Program-made: the position numbers and the translations under genes
Shown here: in pieces, positions 1 through 6,487 of the stretch
Layout: every line of letters starts with the position of its first letter
Numbering within the stretch: the stretch's first letter is position 1
The notes under the pieces: generated by a model
Told to the model about the DNA's origin: nothing
The model's database searches: none
What the model saw: the letters and a program-made list of their open reading frames with translations, nothing else
DNA from: JARRLC01 sp037387425
GTDB taxonomy: Bacteria; Pseudomonadota; Alphaproteobacteria; Rhizobiales; Rhodomicrobiaceae
Direction: 5' to 3'
DNA length: 8,969 nt
Assembly (NCBI GenBank): GCA_037387425.1
Contig: JARRLC010000102.1
Span: 1 to 8,969 of the forward strand

Positions 1-1
1 G

Positions 2-1591
2 ATGACGCGCAGCACGGCGAAATTGCCGCTGCCCAAAAACTTCGAAGGTGTGCTGGCCTTCAAATCATCCGCTGGCGATGGCGGAGAACACCACCGGCTG
101 GGCTATCGCGTGAATGGCGAGCTGAAGGTGAAGGAGCTTGCTGAGGAAAACTCAGCCCAGAAGGGCATGCTCTCGCCTGTGAAGAACCGGAGCGTATCGG
201 AAGCGTCACAATCAGATGCGCGGCCCCAGACGCAGCAGAATGACACAACACCAAAACGCGCCGACAACCCAAACGCTTTACGCAATTCGCTTTCACACGA
301 CACAGATAGGACTGGACCGCCAGCCAGCAGTAACCTTTCATTCGGAGCGGCGGTGCTGTTCGCGTTTCTCGGCGGGCTTATCCTCAACCTGATGCCATGT
401 GTGTTCCCGGTGCTCTCGCTCAAGGCACTGTCGCTTACGCGTGAAACTGCCCCGCATGAGCGTCACATCCACGCCAGCGCCTACCTTACCGGCGTGCTCG
501 TGAGTTTCGCGGTTTTGGCCACGGTGCTTATCGTGCTGCGGGCAGGCGGCGATATCATCGGCTGGGGCACGCAATTTCAGTCGCCTGCGTTCGTGCTTAT
601 CCTGATGGCGCTGTTCATGGCGCTTGGGCTCAATATGTCCGGCGTATTCGAACTCGGCGGACGGCTGGCTGGTGTGGGCGACAAATTTACGCATATTCCT
701 GGTTTCACTGGCTATTTCTTCACCGGCGTGCTGGCGACCGTCGTCGCAACGCCATGCACCGCACCGTTTATGGGAACGGCGATCGGCTATGCTTTCACAC
801 AGCCAGCGCCGCGTCTGATAGCGGTTCTGTTGATGCTGGGCGTCGGTTTCGCCTTGCCGATGGTGGTGCTCAGCTACACGCCTGCGATTGGCCGCTGGCT
901 TCCGAAACCCGGCCCCTGGATGGCGACCTTCAAAGGCGCGATGGCCTTCCTGCTATATGCAACGGTCGGCTGGCTTTTGTGGGTGCTGAGTGTGCAACTC
1001 GGCAGCACTGGCGTACTCGGCGGACTTATCGCGCTTCTTGGCGTGGCGTTCGCGGCTTGGCTGGTTAGCTTGACGCAAGAACCGCATCCATTACGCAGCG
1101 GCGTAGCGGTGGCAATCGCCGTGGCGGCGATCTGGGGCGGCGCAACGATTCTCCCCACGCCCTCTGCCAGCGGAACAGCCGTAAACCCATCCCCTGCTGC
1201 TCAGAACACGCAAAACACTTCCGGCCTCACCTACGAGCCGTTCAGCACCGAGCGACTAACGACTTTGCGCGCGGCAAAAAAACCGGTTTTCGTGAACCTT
1301 ACCGCTGCGTGGTGTATCACCTGCAAAGTCAACGAACGTGTCGCGCTTAGTTCTTCCGCCATTACCGAAGCATTCGCAGCGCGCGGCATTGTGCTGCTAA
1401 AAGGCGACTGGACCAACGCCAACCCAGAAATAACCGCCATATTACAAAAGTTCGGACGCGCAGGCGTGCCGCTCTATCTGCTTTACTCAGGCGATGGCGG
1501 CAAGCCGAAAGTCTTCCCGCAACTCCTGACCGAAAGCATCGTGATGGACGGGCTTACCGCAATTCCGCTCAAGAAACAGGCGCAGAAATAG
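2..1591 (+). CDS. Protein-disulfide reductase, DsbD/ScsB family (5' partial)
   Basis: Membrane thiol-disulfide reductase that passes electrons from cytoplasmic thioredoxin across the inner membrane to periplasmic thiol proteins. The readable part is 529 residues. Residues 1-45 look like the end of a periplasmic N-terminal domain, followed by a polar linker (46-110). A polytopic DsbD membrane domain (about 112-385) carries the two redox cysteines expected of the family: C133 in NLMPCVFPVLSLKAL and C252 in ATPCTAPFMGTA. A second linker leads to a C-terminal thioredoxin-like domain (about 410-525) with the CxxC motif WCITCK (C438, C441) and a cis-proline at GVP (P490). The ATG at position 2 falls inside the N-terminal domain and has no visible upstream region, so it is probably an internal Met and the gene starts outside the window. 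Full-length relatives also have a complete periplasmic N-terminal domain. The family call is firm; DsbD versus ScsB cannot be settled without the missing N terminus. Confidence 0.93.
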   Translation: MTRSTAKLPLPKNFEGVLAFKSSAGDGGEHHRLGYRVNGELKVKELAEENSAQKGMLSPVKNRSVSEASQSDARPQTQQNDTTPKRADNPNALRNSLSHDTDRTGPPASSNLSFGAAVLFAFLGGLILNLMPCVFPVLSLKALSLTRETAPHERHIHASAYLTGVLVSFAVLATVLIVLRAGGDIIGWGTQFQSPAFVLILMALFMALGLNMSGVFELGGRLAGVGDKFTHIPGFTGYFFTGVLATVVATPCTAPFMGTAIGYAFTQPAPRLIAVLLMLGVGFALPMVVLSYTPAIGRWLPKPGPWMATFKGAMAFLLYATVGWLLWVLSVQLGSTGVLGGLIALLGVAFAAWLVSLTQEPHPLRSGVAVAIAVAAIWGGATILPTPSASGTAVNPSPAAQNTQNTSGLTYEPFSTERLTTLRAAKKPVFVNLTAAWCITCKVNERVALSSSAITEAFAARGIVLLKGDWTNANPEITAILQKFGRAGVPLYLLYSGDGGKPKVFPQLLTESIVMDGLTAIPLKKQAQK

Positions 1592-1596
1592 CCTTT

Positions 1597-1626
1597 AACG
1601 TAATGTACGGAAACGTAATGTACGGA
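1597..1626. repeat. 15-bp perfect tandem duplication
   Basis: AACGTAATGTACGGA occurs twice head to tail (1597-1611 and 1612-1626), starting 6 bp after the dsbD stop codon. Copies are identical, which suggests recent slippage or duplication. No function is evident. It sits beside the paired hairpins at 1643-1748. Confidence 0.9.
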
Positions 1627-1642
1627 TTTCACGGCTCGCTAG

Positions 1643-1691
1643 TGCATCGATCCAAACGAAGGCTGCAGCCGAGTTTGGAAAAATTGATGCA
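1643..1691. repeat. Long imperfect hairpin in the convergent 3' region
   Basis: Outer arms 1643-1651 (TGCATCGAT) and 1683-1691 (ATTGATGCA) pair over 9 positions with one G-T wobble. After a four-A bulge (1679-1682), the inner arms CCAAAC (1652-1657) and GTTTGG (1673-1678) pair perfectly. The loop holds the palindrome GGCTGCAGCC (1661-1670). It lies between the end of dsbD and the end of the opposing CPBP gene, so it may act as a terminator for either transcript, although no clean T tract follows. It lies within the last codons of the CPBP reading frame. Confidence 0.6.
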
Positions 1692-1701
1692 TAAACAAAG
1701 A

Positions 1702-1748
1702 GCTAGTGCACTCATGCATGAATCTTCTGAATGCGTCAGTGCACTAGC
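1702..1748. repeat. 18-bp-arm inverted repeat (perfect 11-bp ends)
   Basis: GCTAGTGCACT (1702-1712) is the exact reverse complement of AGTGCACTAGC (1738-1748). The arms continue inward as CATGCAT (1713-1719) and ATGCGTC (1731-1737) with two mismatches, leaving an 11-nt loop (1720-1730). The end sequence GCTAGTGCA is also present at 1638-1646, at the foot of the neighbouring hairpin, so the two structures share a boundary motif. Possible roles are a bidirectional terminator or a small palindromic repeat element. No transposase or target duplication is seen. Confidence 0.75.
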
Positions 1749-2173
1749 CGCGTTCTGTTTGTCCATTTCCATCAAAACATACCCCACGATATTGGTTGTG
1801 ATGTGGGCAACAATAAGCGGCGTCAAATCGCGGAACCACGCATAAAGCAAGACCGCAATCAATCCTGCCGAGAAAGTCGATGGCGTTGCGTCCCATCCCC
1901 AGTTGGGCACATAGGCAATTGTAAGCGCCGCAGTGCTGATGAGACACGCCATCCACATATGGCCCGTGATAGAACTTAGCCGCTCAATAACAAAACCGCA
2001 GAACAGAATTTCTTTAGCGAAGCCGAACACGATAATCATGAGAACAATATACCACCATGGCATGTTCAGCGATGTCGCCTGCCTTTGCTCGAAATCCTTC
2101 AAGCCCAACCAGCCAGGCAGAGCCAATAGCAGCGGCCACAGCAAATAGATATTTGCAACGGCAAGCCCTACCC

Positions 2174-2180
2174 CAAAAAA
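2174..2180 (-). other. In-phase T_TTT_TTG heptamer, candidate -1 slippery site
   Basis: On the minus strand the first CPBP frame reads GTT TTT TTG GGG TAG. The heptamer T TTT TTG is in the X_XXY_YYZ phase required for -1 slippage, and the zero-frame stop comes one codon later. After a -1 slip the ribosome would read GGG GTA GGG CTT, exactly the second frame. A homopolymer indel (in the organism or in the read data) would look the same, so function is unproven. Confidence 0.45.
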
Positions 2181-2406
2181 ACAGTGTCCAATGTAGGTTG
2201 CTTCAGCCCAATGGACGATAGTGGCTGCTTTTCCCAGAAAACAACTATAGCCAGAAGCACAAGCGTAAGTGCTACATATCCTGCGACAGACACAAAATGC
2301 ACGCGATGTCCGTTTATTTTTTCACGGCCTTTGATGTAGCGCGCCAGCAGTACAACGCCGAACAGCCCGAACAGCGCAATCCCCAACCCTGTCAGCGTCG
2401 CCAGGC

Positions 2407-4626
2407 TCATATGGCGCCACAGCCTTCACCCACCAGCACGAACGGCGCCCAGTATTCGGGATGCGCTTCTTCCGGCGCTCCCTTGTCGATAAGCTCTACC
2501 ATCGCGAGACGCACCGCCTCAGCCGGGGTGCTGTCATCCTTGGCGATGGCGTTAAGCACCGATGTCACCAGCTTCACCGTTACGCGCGAATTGGCGGGCC
2601 AGTGTGACGCAAGCACCGAGCGCCCCCCTGCATAGAAGAACGCGCGCGCCATATCTGTAAGCGCCTCGGCGTTCTTAGCTTGTCCTTCGTCTGTGCTCGT
2701 TGATGATAGGATTACCCAATTGGCGTCCAGCTTCAGCCGCAAGATTTCGGACATCGTGAGCAGCCCGTCATCATTGCCTTGCGCCTTCGCAGGAGGCGTT
2801 AGAATAAGCCCCGGTTCATCGTTAGCGATGAAATCCCTTGCAAGCACACCATGCGTTGCAAAATGCAGAACACGGTATTTCGCTAGTTTTTCTTGTTCGC
2901 TTAACACTTTGATGCTGGTTTCGGAGGCTTTGCCGCCGAGCAGCACATCATCTGCGCTGGCTTTTTGATCGCGCGCCAAAGCACAAATTTCATCGGCGGT
3001 TTCCGGCAACGGAGGCTCTTTCCGGATGAGATCGGCGATGGACTTTTTGCCTTTGCGTTTAACCGGAGTAAGGCGGCGGCTCAGCTTGCTCTGCTTTTTA
3101 TCCGCAGCGGCTCCTGTATGATCTGTTTTGGACTGCTCTGCCGTAACTACACCGCATGTCTGCTTCTCACGCGCTATTTTGGCGAGCGTTTTATAGCGCC
3201 GGTTTTTCCCGTTAAGCAGCGGATTGCCAATGCCGAGATAAGGTTTTTCTGCCTTGCTGGCCTTGGCGAAACTCCGTGGGTTTTTAAGCGACGACACTGA
3301 GGGCAAAATGGTGAGCGCATATTTGCGAATAAACCAGTGCACCTTGCGCATGCCCTCCGTATCCGGAAAGGCGGTTTGCGGTTTATTCGTCACCAGCGCC
3401 TGGAACGGCAGTTTCGTCAACGCGCCTGAAGCGACGATCAGCAGCTTTTTGTCCTTAATCTGGTCCTCGACCTTGGAGAACAACGCCTTATAGAGCGCAT
3501 ACGAGCGGCTGGCGTCAAAGGGAAGCGGACGCCCATTCTGGTAGTCCTTCTTTGAATATTTAACGCCCAATTCCTTGGCGCATTTCGTGTCCTTAGCCCA
3601 GGCGTTTGCATCAAGCCCGCAGCGCAGCGCGTTAACCTCGCGATGGAGTTTCGCCGTGCCGATATCGGCGCTCACCCAGTGCATTTTGCTTTTCGTCACG
3701 ACCCAGACGAACGTTTCGCCTGCTAATGGCGCTTTTTCCGGCGTGTCGAGGAAAAACACCAGTGCTTCATCAGAATTCAAAAGGCCCTGTACATCCTCGG
3801 CGGGCAAAGGCGACAGACTCGTGAGCGAGGCATATTTAGGGTAATCTTCTGCTATCTCGCTGTTGATTTCTTTCAACTTATCGTCAATGGCTACTATCTG
3901 CTTGCGCGCGACCTTCTTGTCTTCGGCTTTTTTATCTTTTGCTTTTTTAGCTTCAGCTTTCTTGACTTCAGCCTTCTTATCTTCTGCTTTCTTGTCTTGC
4001 TGTTTTTTATTTTTTAATTTCGCATCTTCGGGCGAAGGCTCAGTCTTTCCTTTATCCGATCCCAGCTTGATCAGTTTTTCGTTGAGAGCAGGCCATTCGC
4101 CGAGCAAATCCCGCCGTTTGCTCAGCAGCTCATCAAGCGGACTGCCAGCCTGAACCAACTTCTCAGCCAGCGGCGCAAAAGATTGTAAGCTTCGCAAATT
4201 TTGCGCCCACTGCGCGACCTCAAACATTTTCGCCGCTGTTTCAGACATTTGCACCGGAGAGGCTGCCGCGCGATACGAGACTTTCACCAGCCGCCAGAAG
4301 CGCTCATGTTCCTCGGCGCGCTCATCCGATGTCTCCGAGGGTTGCTCACCGCTCACGCCCGTTGTTCCATAACGTTTCTGCCGGATAAGCTGCTCTGTGC
4401 TGGCTTGCAATATTTGTGCGGCTTCGCTCCACTTCTTTTGCTGGTATTTCAACTCGGCTTGCTTACTCAGATTGGCGGCTTGCTCGGCGTTTGCCGCCTT
4501 TGCTTCCTTAGCCGCATCATCCACCTTGGCTGCTTGAACGACATTGGTCAGAAAAGCCGCACACACAAAGGCTGCGCAAAGCCCCACCAACATCGCGAAA
4601 CGTATTGCTGTGGACTTACTGCGCAT
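2407..4626 (-). CDS. Exported CHAT-domain (caspase-like) protein lacking the catalytic Cys
   Basis: A 739-residue protein. Residues 1-32 form a Sec-type signal peptide (basic RSK, hydrophobic core, VVQA before AKV), so it should act in the periplasm or outside the cell. Residues 36-90 are Ala-rich, with one TPR-like helix pair around 53-83. Residues 203-242 are a Lys/Ala/Glu/Asp low-complexity stretch. The CHAT domain starts near LLIVASGALTKLPFQAL (395-411), with YLGIGNP at 463-469, a basic insertion at about 486-535, PPLPETADEICAL (538-550) and the histidine motif HFATHG (H592). The cysteine motif, normally LSACxT, reads LSSTST, so T643 replaces the catalytic Cys. The end, AFFYAGGRSVLASHWPAN (663-679) to YWAPFVLVG, is typical of the family. 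The start is set by a perfect AAAGGAGG ribosome site 6 nt upstream. The gene is first in a coupled pair with the CPBP homologue and lies 165 bp after ubiU. Family assignment is strong; its role is unknown, and it is probably not an active peptidase. Confidence 0.88.
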   Translation of the reverse strand: MRSKSTAIRFAMLVGLCAAFVCAAFLTNVVQAAKVDDAAKEAKAANAEQAANLSKQAELKYQQKKWSEAAQILQASTEQLIRQKRYGTTGVSGEQPSETSDERAEEHERFWRLVKVSYRAAASPVQMSETAAKMFEVAQWAQNLRSLQSFAPLAEKLVQAGSPLDELLSKRRDLLGEWPALNEKLIKLGSDKGKTEPSPEDAKLKNKKQQDKKAEDKKAEVKKAEAKKAKDKKAEDKKVARKQIVAIDDKLKEINSEIAEDYPKYASLTSLSPLPAEDVQGLLNSDEALVFFLDTPEKAPLAGETFVWVVTKSKMHWVSADIGTAKLHREVNALRCGLDANAWAKDTKCAKELGVKYSKKDYQNGRPLPFDASRSYALYKALFSKVEDQIKDKKLLIVASGALTKLPFQALVTNKPQTAFPDTEGMRKVHWFIRKYALTILPSVSSLKNPRSFAKASKAEKPYLGIGNPLLNGKNRRYKTLAKIAREKQTCGVVTAEQSKTDHTGAAADKKQSKLSRRLTPVKRKGKKSIADLIRKEPPLPETADEICALARDQKASADDVLLGGKASETSIKVLSEQEKLAKYRVLHFATHGVLARDFIANDEPGLILTPPAKAQGNDDGLLTMSEILRLKLDANWVILSSTSTDEGQAKNAEALTDMARAFFYAGGRSVLASHWPANSRVTVKLVTSVLNAIAKDDSTPAEAVRLAMVELIDKGAPEEAHPEYWAPFVLVGEGCGAI
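3901..4020 (-). repeat. Lys/Ala/Glu low-complexity coding repeat inside the CHAT gene
   Basis: This stretch encodes residues 203-242 of the CHAT protein, built from repeated KKAEDKKAE-like units with related codons (AAG/AAA-GCT-GAA-GAT). It probably forms a highly charged helix or spacer between the N-terminal region and the CHAT domain. Such repeats change length easily by slippage. Confidence 0.8.
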
Positions 4627-4687
4627 TCCATCCCTCCTTTACTGGGCTTTTCATTTTTGTGAGCGGCGTGATTGTTGGCGTATAGAA

Positions 4688-4706
4688 ATGGCTACAACGT
4701 GGCCAT
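4688..4706. promoter_or_regulatory. Imperfect dyad upstream of the CHAT gene
   Basis: ATGGC (4688-4692) and GCCAT (4702-4706) are inverted repeats, extended inward by one wobble and two further pairs (T-G, A-T, C-G) around AAC. The dyad lies 62 bp before the CHAT start, in the 165-bp gap after ubiU, and could be an operator for a separately controlled CHAT promoter. No convincing -35/-10 pair was found, and A-rich runs at 4710-4728 flank it. Low confidence. Confidence 0.25.
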
Positions 4707-4791
4707 CGTAAAAATTCCGTAAAAAAATACGTACACCTATCTTCTCGCCTGTCTTGCCAGACTTGTCATTGTCTCCAATTTTCCCGCAGCT

Positions 4792-5799
4792 TTAGCGCCA
4801 AGTCTTCTGATATGCACCGCTTGTGGAGCTTTGCCCCTCGGTGAGAGCGCCCAGCGCGCCTGTGGGAATGGGCTCGCCACGCGCATGCGCTTCAACAGCG
4901 GCCCGGAAAGTGCGCACCACGGAATCGGTATATTTACGGCTGCGCTGGCGGCCTTCGATCTTAAGTGCGGTGGTGCCTGCCTCGGCCAGCGCTGGGATCA
5001 ACGCGCTGGCGTCCAGGCTGGCGGGATCTTCGAAAAGATGGCCCGTAACGCCGCCCGCACAGAACTTCCCCTTGCAGAGTGTGGGATAAGGCATGGGCTG
5101 GTCGTCTGACACGCGATTAATCGTGAACTCGCCCAGCTTGGAAACAAGCTCGCCGCCTTCCTGACGGTAGCCCACATGGCTTGCAGGCGAACACACGCCG
5201 TTCATGTTTGGCGAGCGCCCCGTCGCATAAGACGACAGCGAACAGCGCCCCTCCGCCATCACGCAAAGCCCACCGAAAACGAATACTTCCGTTTCGCAAG
5301 CGATATCGCGGTTAAGCGTGGCGATTTCGTCAACTGTCAGCACACGCGGCAGCACGACGCGCTTCACGCCAAAACGCTCCACATAATAGCCGATGGATTC
5401 CGGATTGGCCGCAGCCGCCTGCACCGAGAGATGCAACCGCGCTGTGGGATGTTTCGTGCGCGCATAATCCAGAAGCCCGATATCGGCGAGAATTATCGCA
5501 TCCGCTCCCAGACGAAAGGCGTCATCCACTGCCGAATGCCATAAGCCCATATCGCCCGCGCGCGGAAACGTGTTGAGCGCAACAAGCACCTTCACACCAC
5601 GGCTGTGCGCCAACTTGATGCTCTCGCCCAGTTCATCGCGGGAGAAGTTCAGCCCCGGAAAATTGCGCGCGTTGGTCTCGTCGGCAAATCCACAATAGAT
5701 GGAATCCGCACCGGCTTCCACAGCGGCTTTGAAAGCGGCTGGCGTTCCGGCAGGACAAACCAGTTCCATGCGGCCTAGCGATGTGAGCGTGTTCTTCAT
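4792..5799 (-). CDS. ubiU: O2-independent ubiquinone hydroxylation protein UbiU (peptidase U32 family)
   Basis: UbiU, with UbiV, forms a [4Fe-4S] heterodimer needed for O2-independent hydroxylation of the ubiquinone ring. The 335-residue product is collinear with E. coli UbiU as I recall it. It has MELVCPAGTPAAFKAAVEAG at 11-30, ETNARNFPGLNF at 41-52, LGADAIILAD at 97-106 and VKRVVLPRVL at 145-154. It also has KIEGRQRSRKY near the end and the terminal TSGAYQKTWR. Four cysteines sit where the cluster ligands are expected: C179 and C186 (GLCVMAEGRC), C203 (NGVCSPAS) and C242 (PTLCKGKF); C247 is extra. The 5799 start is preferred over Met11 because it overlaps the ubiT stop (ATGA) and has a GGGAGGGG ribosome site 6 nt upstream, inside the end of ubiT. 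The extra 10 residues are harmless. No ubiV follows; the next gene on this strand is the CHAT gene. Confidence 0.94.
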   Translation of the reverse strand: MKNTLTSLGRMELVCPAGTPAAFKAAVEAGADSIYCGFADETNARNFPGLNFSRDELGESIKLAHSRGVKVLVALNTFPRAGDMGLWHSAVDDAFRLGADAIILADIGLLDYARTKHPTARLHLSVQAAAANPESIGYYVERFGVKRVVLPRVLTVDEIATLNRDIACETEVFVFGGLCVMAEGRCSLSSYATGRSPNMNGVCSPASHVGYRQEGGELVSKLGEFTINRVSDDQPMPYPTLCKGKFCAGGVTGHLFEDPASLDASALIPALAEAGTTALKIEGRQRSRKYTDSVVRTFRAAVEAHARGEPIPTGALGALTEGQSSTSGAYQKTWR

Positions 5800-6356
5800 A
5801 GCCCCCCTCCCTGATTGCGCGTGAGCGGAAGCCCTGTGATCTGCTCAATGCGCGGCGCGGCCAACCGACCGAAACGCTCAAAGATATTGCCCAGCGGCCC
5901 GAGTGCGGCGGCGGTTTCGGCCAGCAAATCGATTTCAACTGCATCAAGCGCGTTTCTGAGCGCCAGCACGGCCTCCATATCGCCCTCAACCAGCAAATCG
6001 CGGGAGAAAAACACCGCATCGCCGTCATACGCGCCATGAATGAGACCGATCAACACCGACAACGGCCCGGCGATACGCGCGTCCGGCTCAGGCGCTTCCT
6101 CGCGTGAGCGCAGCACGTCCACCGAAGGGTGGTCAGCGCGCGGCTCCAGCAGAAACACAAACGGTAAGTCGGTTGGTTCAATCAGGAAGCGCTTATCCGC
6201 GTGCGCACCAAGCCGGGGGAAAATGCCCGGATGCCGCTTTGCTATCGCCTGCACCACCCGGTCAACCGCGAAGGCCAAAGGCGCCAGCGGCAAGGGCTTC
6301 AGCCCAAGTTGCACCATGGACGGAATGGAAAACGCGGAATTCGGCGGTTGTGACAT
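5796..6356 (-). CDS. ubiT: Ubiquinone biosynthesis accessory factor UbiT (SCP2 domain)
   Basis: UbiT is an SCP2-type lipid-binding accessory protein for O2-independent ubiquinone synthesis, the anaerobic counterpart of UbiJ. It is thought to hold hydrophobic ubiquinone intermediates. The 186-residue product, close to the usual ~175, has an SCP2 fold region at about residues 45-145. This contains the conserved stretch GAYDGDAVFFSRDLLVEGD (108-126) followed by EAVLALRNALDAVEIDL (128-144), the strongest recognition feature. The start has a CGGAGA ribosome site (GGAG at 6369-6366, 9 nt upstream). Its last codons (GGGL) double as the ribosome site of ubiU, and its TGA overlaps the ubiU ATG by 4 bp, so the two are translated together. 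It is transcribed divergently from ubiD. Confidence 0.9.
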   Translation of the reverse strand: MSQPPNSAFSIPSMVQLGLKPLPLAPLAFAVDRVVQAIAKRHPGIFPRLGAHADKRFLIEPTDLPFVFLLEPRADHPSVDVLRSREEAPEPDARIAGPLSVLIGLIHGAYDGDAVFFSRDLLVEGDMEAVLALRNALDAVEIDLLAETAAALGPLGNIFERFGRLAAPRIEQITGLPLTRNQGGGL

Positions 6357-6487
6357 TTAAGAGTTCTCCGGTAGCGAAAAGGCGCGGCTTATGCTTTTCA
6401 TAAACTCGACTAAAAGTCATGAACGAAAGACACAGAGCCCGCAAGACGATGATGGGCCACCCGCCGTTAAGGAGCAACCCCTTCCCT
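6357..6487. promoter_or_regulatory. Divergent ubiT / ubiD intergenic region
   Basis: This 131-bp gap must hold the start of the ubiTU transcript (leftward) and probably that of ubiD (rightward). I see the ubiT ribosome site at 6366-6369, a TAAGGAG for ubiD at 6468-6474, and a weak inverted pair TTCAT (6398-6402) / ATGAA (6418-6422). A TATGCT at 6390-6395 could be a -10 for ubiD but has no good -35. No FNR/Anr box (TTGAT-N4-ATCAA) is evident, although oxygen-dependent control would be logical. Confidence 0.4.

Larger units (their letters stand above)
1629..2410 (-). pseudogene. CPBP (CAAX-type) intramembrane protease homologue, frame-broken
   Basis: Two overlapping frames together make one CPBP-family membrane protein of about 260 residues. 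The first frame (ATG at 2410, stop TAG at 2170-2168) encodes two hydrophobic segments and ends ...SSIGLKQPTLDTVFLG, a phrase typical of the stretch before the CPBP core. The second frame (to the stop at 1629) continues with VGLAVANIYLLWP and the remaining membrane helices. The break lies in a T7-G4 run (minus strand) at 2181-2171. One extra base, or a -1 ribosomal slip, would join the frames. The catalytic motifs are degraded: motif 1, normally EExxxR, reads KEILFC; the FxxxH of motif 2 appears to read LTIAY; motif 3 is kept as HITTN. The start overlaps the CHAT stop by ATGA, implying translational coupling. The last ~40 codons run through the hairpins at 1643-1748 and have no family character. 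It may be a pseudogene, a recoded gene, or an intact gene carrying a sequencing error. Confidence 0.72.

Noticed and set aside
1702..1748. Recombinase or attachment site reading of the inverted repeat
   Set aside because: No integrase, transposase or flanking target duplication is visible in the window.
2297..2635. Plus-strand frame across the CHAT/CPBP junction
   Set aside because: Its composition is unlike a protein and it lies opposite two homologous minus-strand genes.
3863..4153. Plus-strand frame with repeated hydrophobic SAFLSFAFL-like units resembling a membrane protein
   Set aside because: It is the exact antisense of the Lys/Ala/Glu repeat of the CHAT gene (AAG and GAA codons read as CTT and TTC); it has no ribosome site or family signal.
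4720..4733. CGTA/TACG palindrome around a T run (minus strand) as an intrinsic terminator for ubiU
   Set aside because: The stem is only 4-5 bp and AT-rich, and the T run is the loop instead of following the stem.
6419..6487. Upstream ATG giving ubiD a 23-residue N-terminal extension
   Set aside because: It has no ribosome site, non-conserved basic sequence, and would cover the likely ubiD leader; the 6488 start gives the family's usual length.
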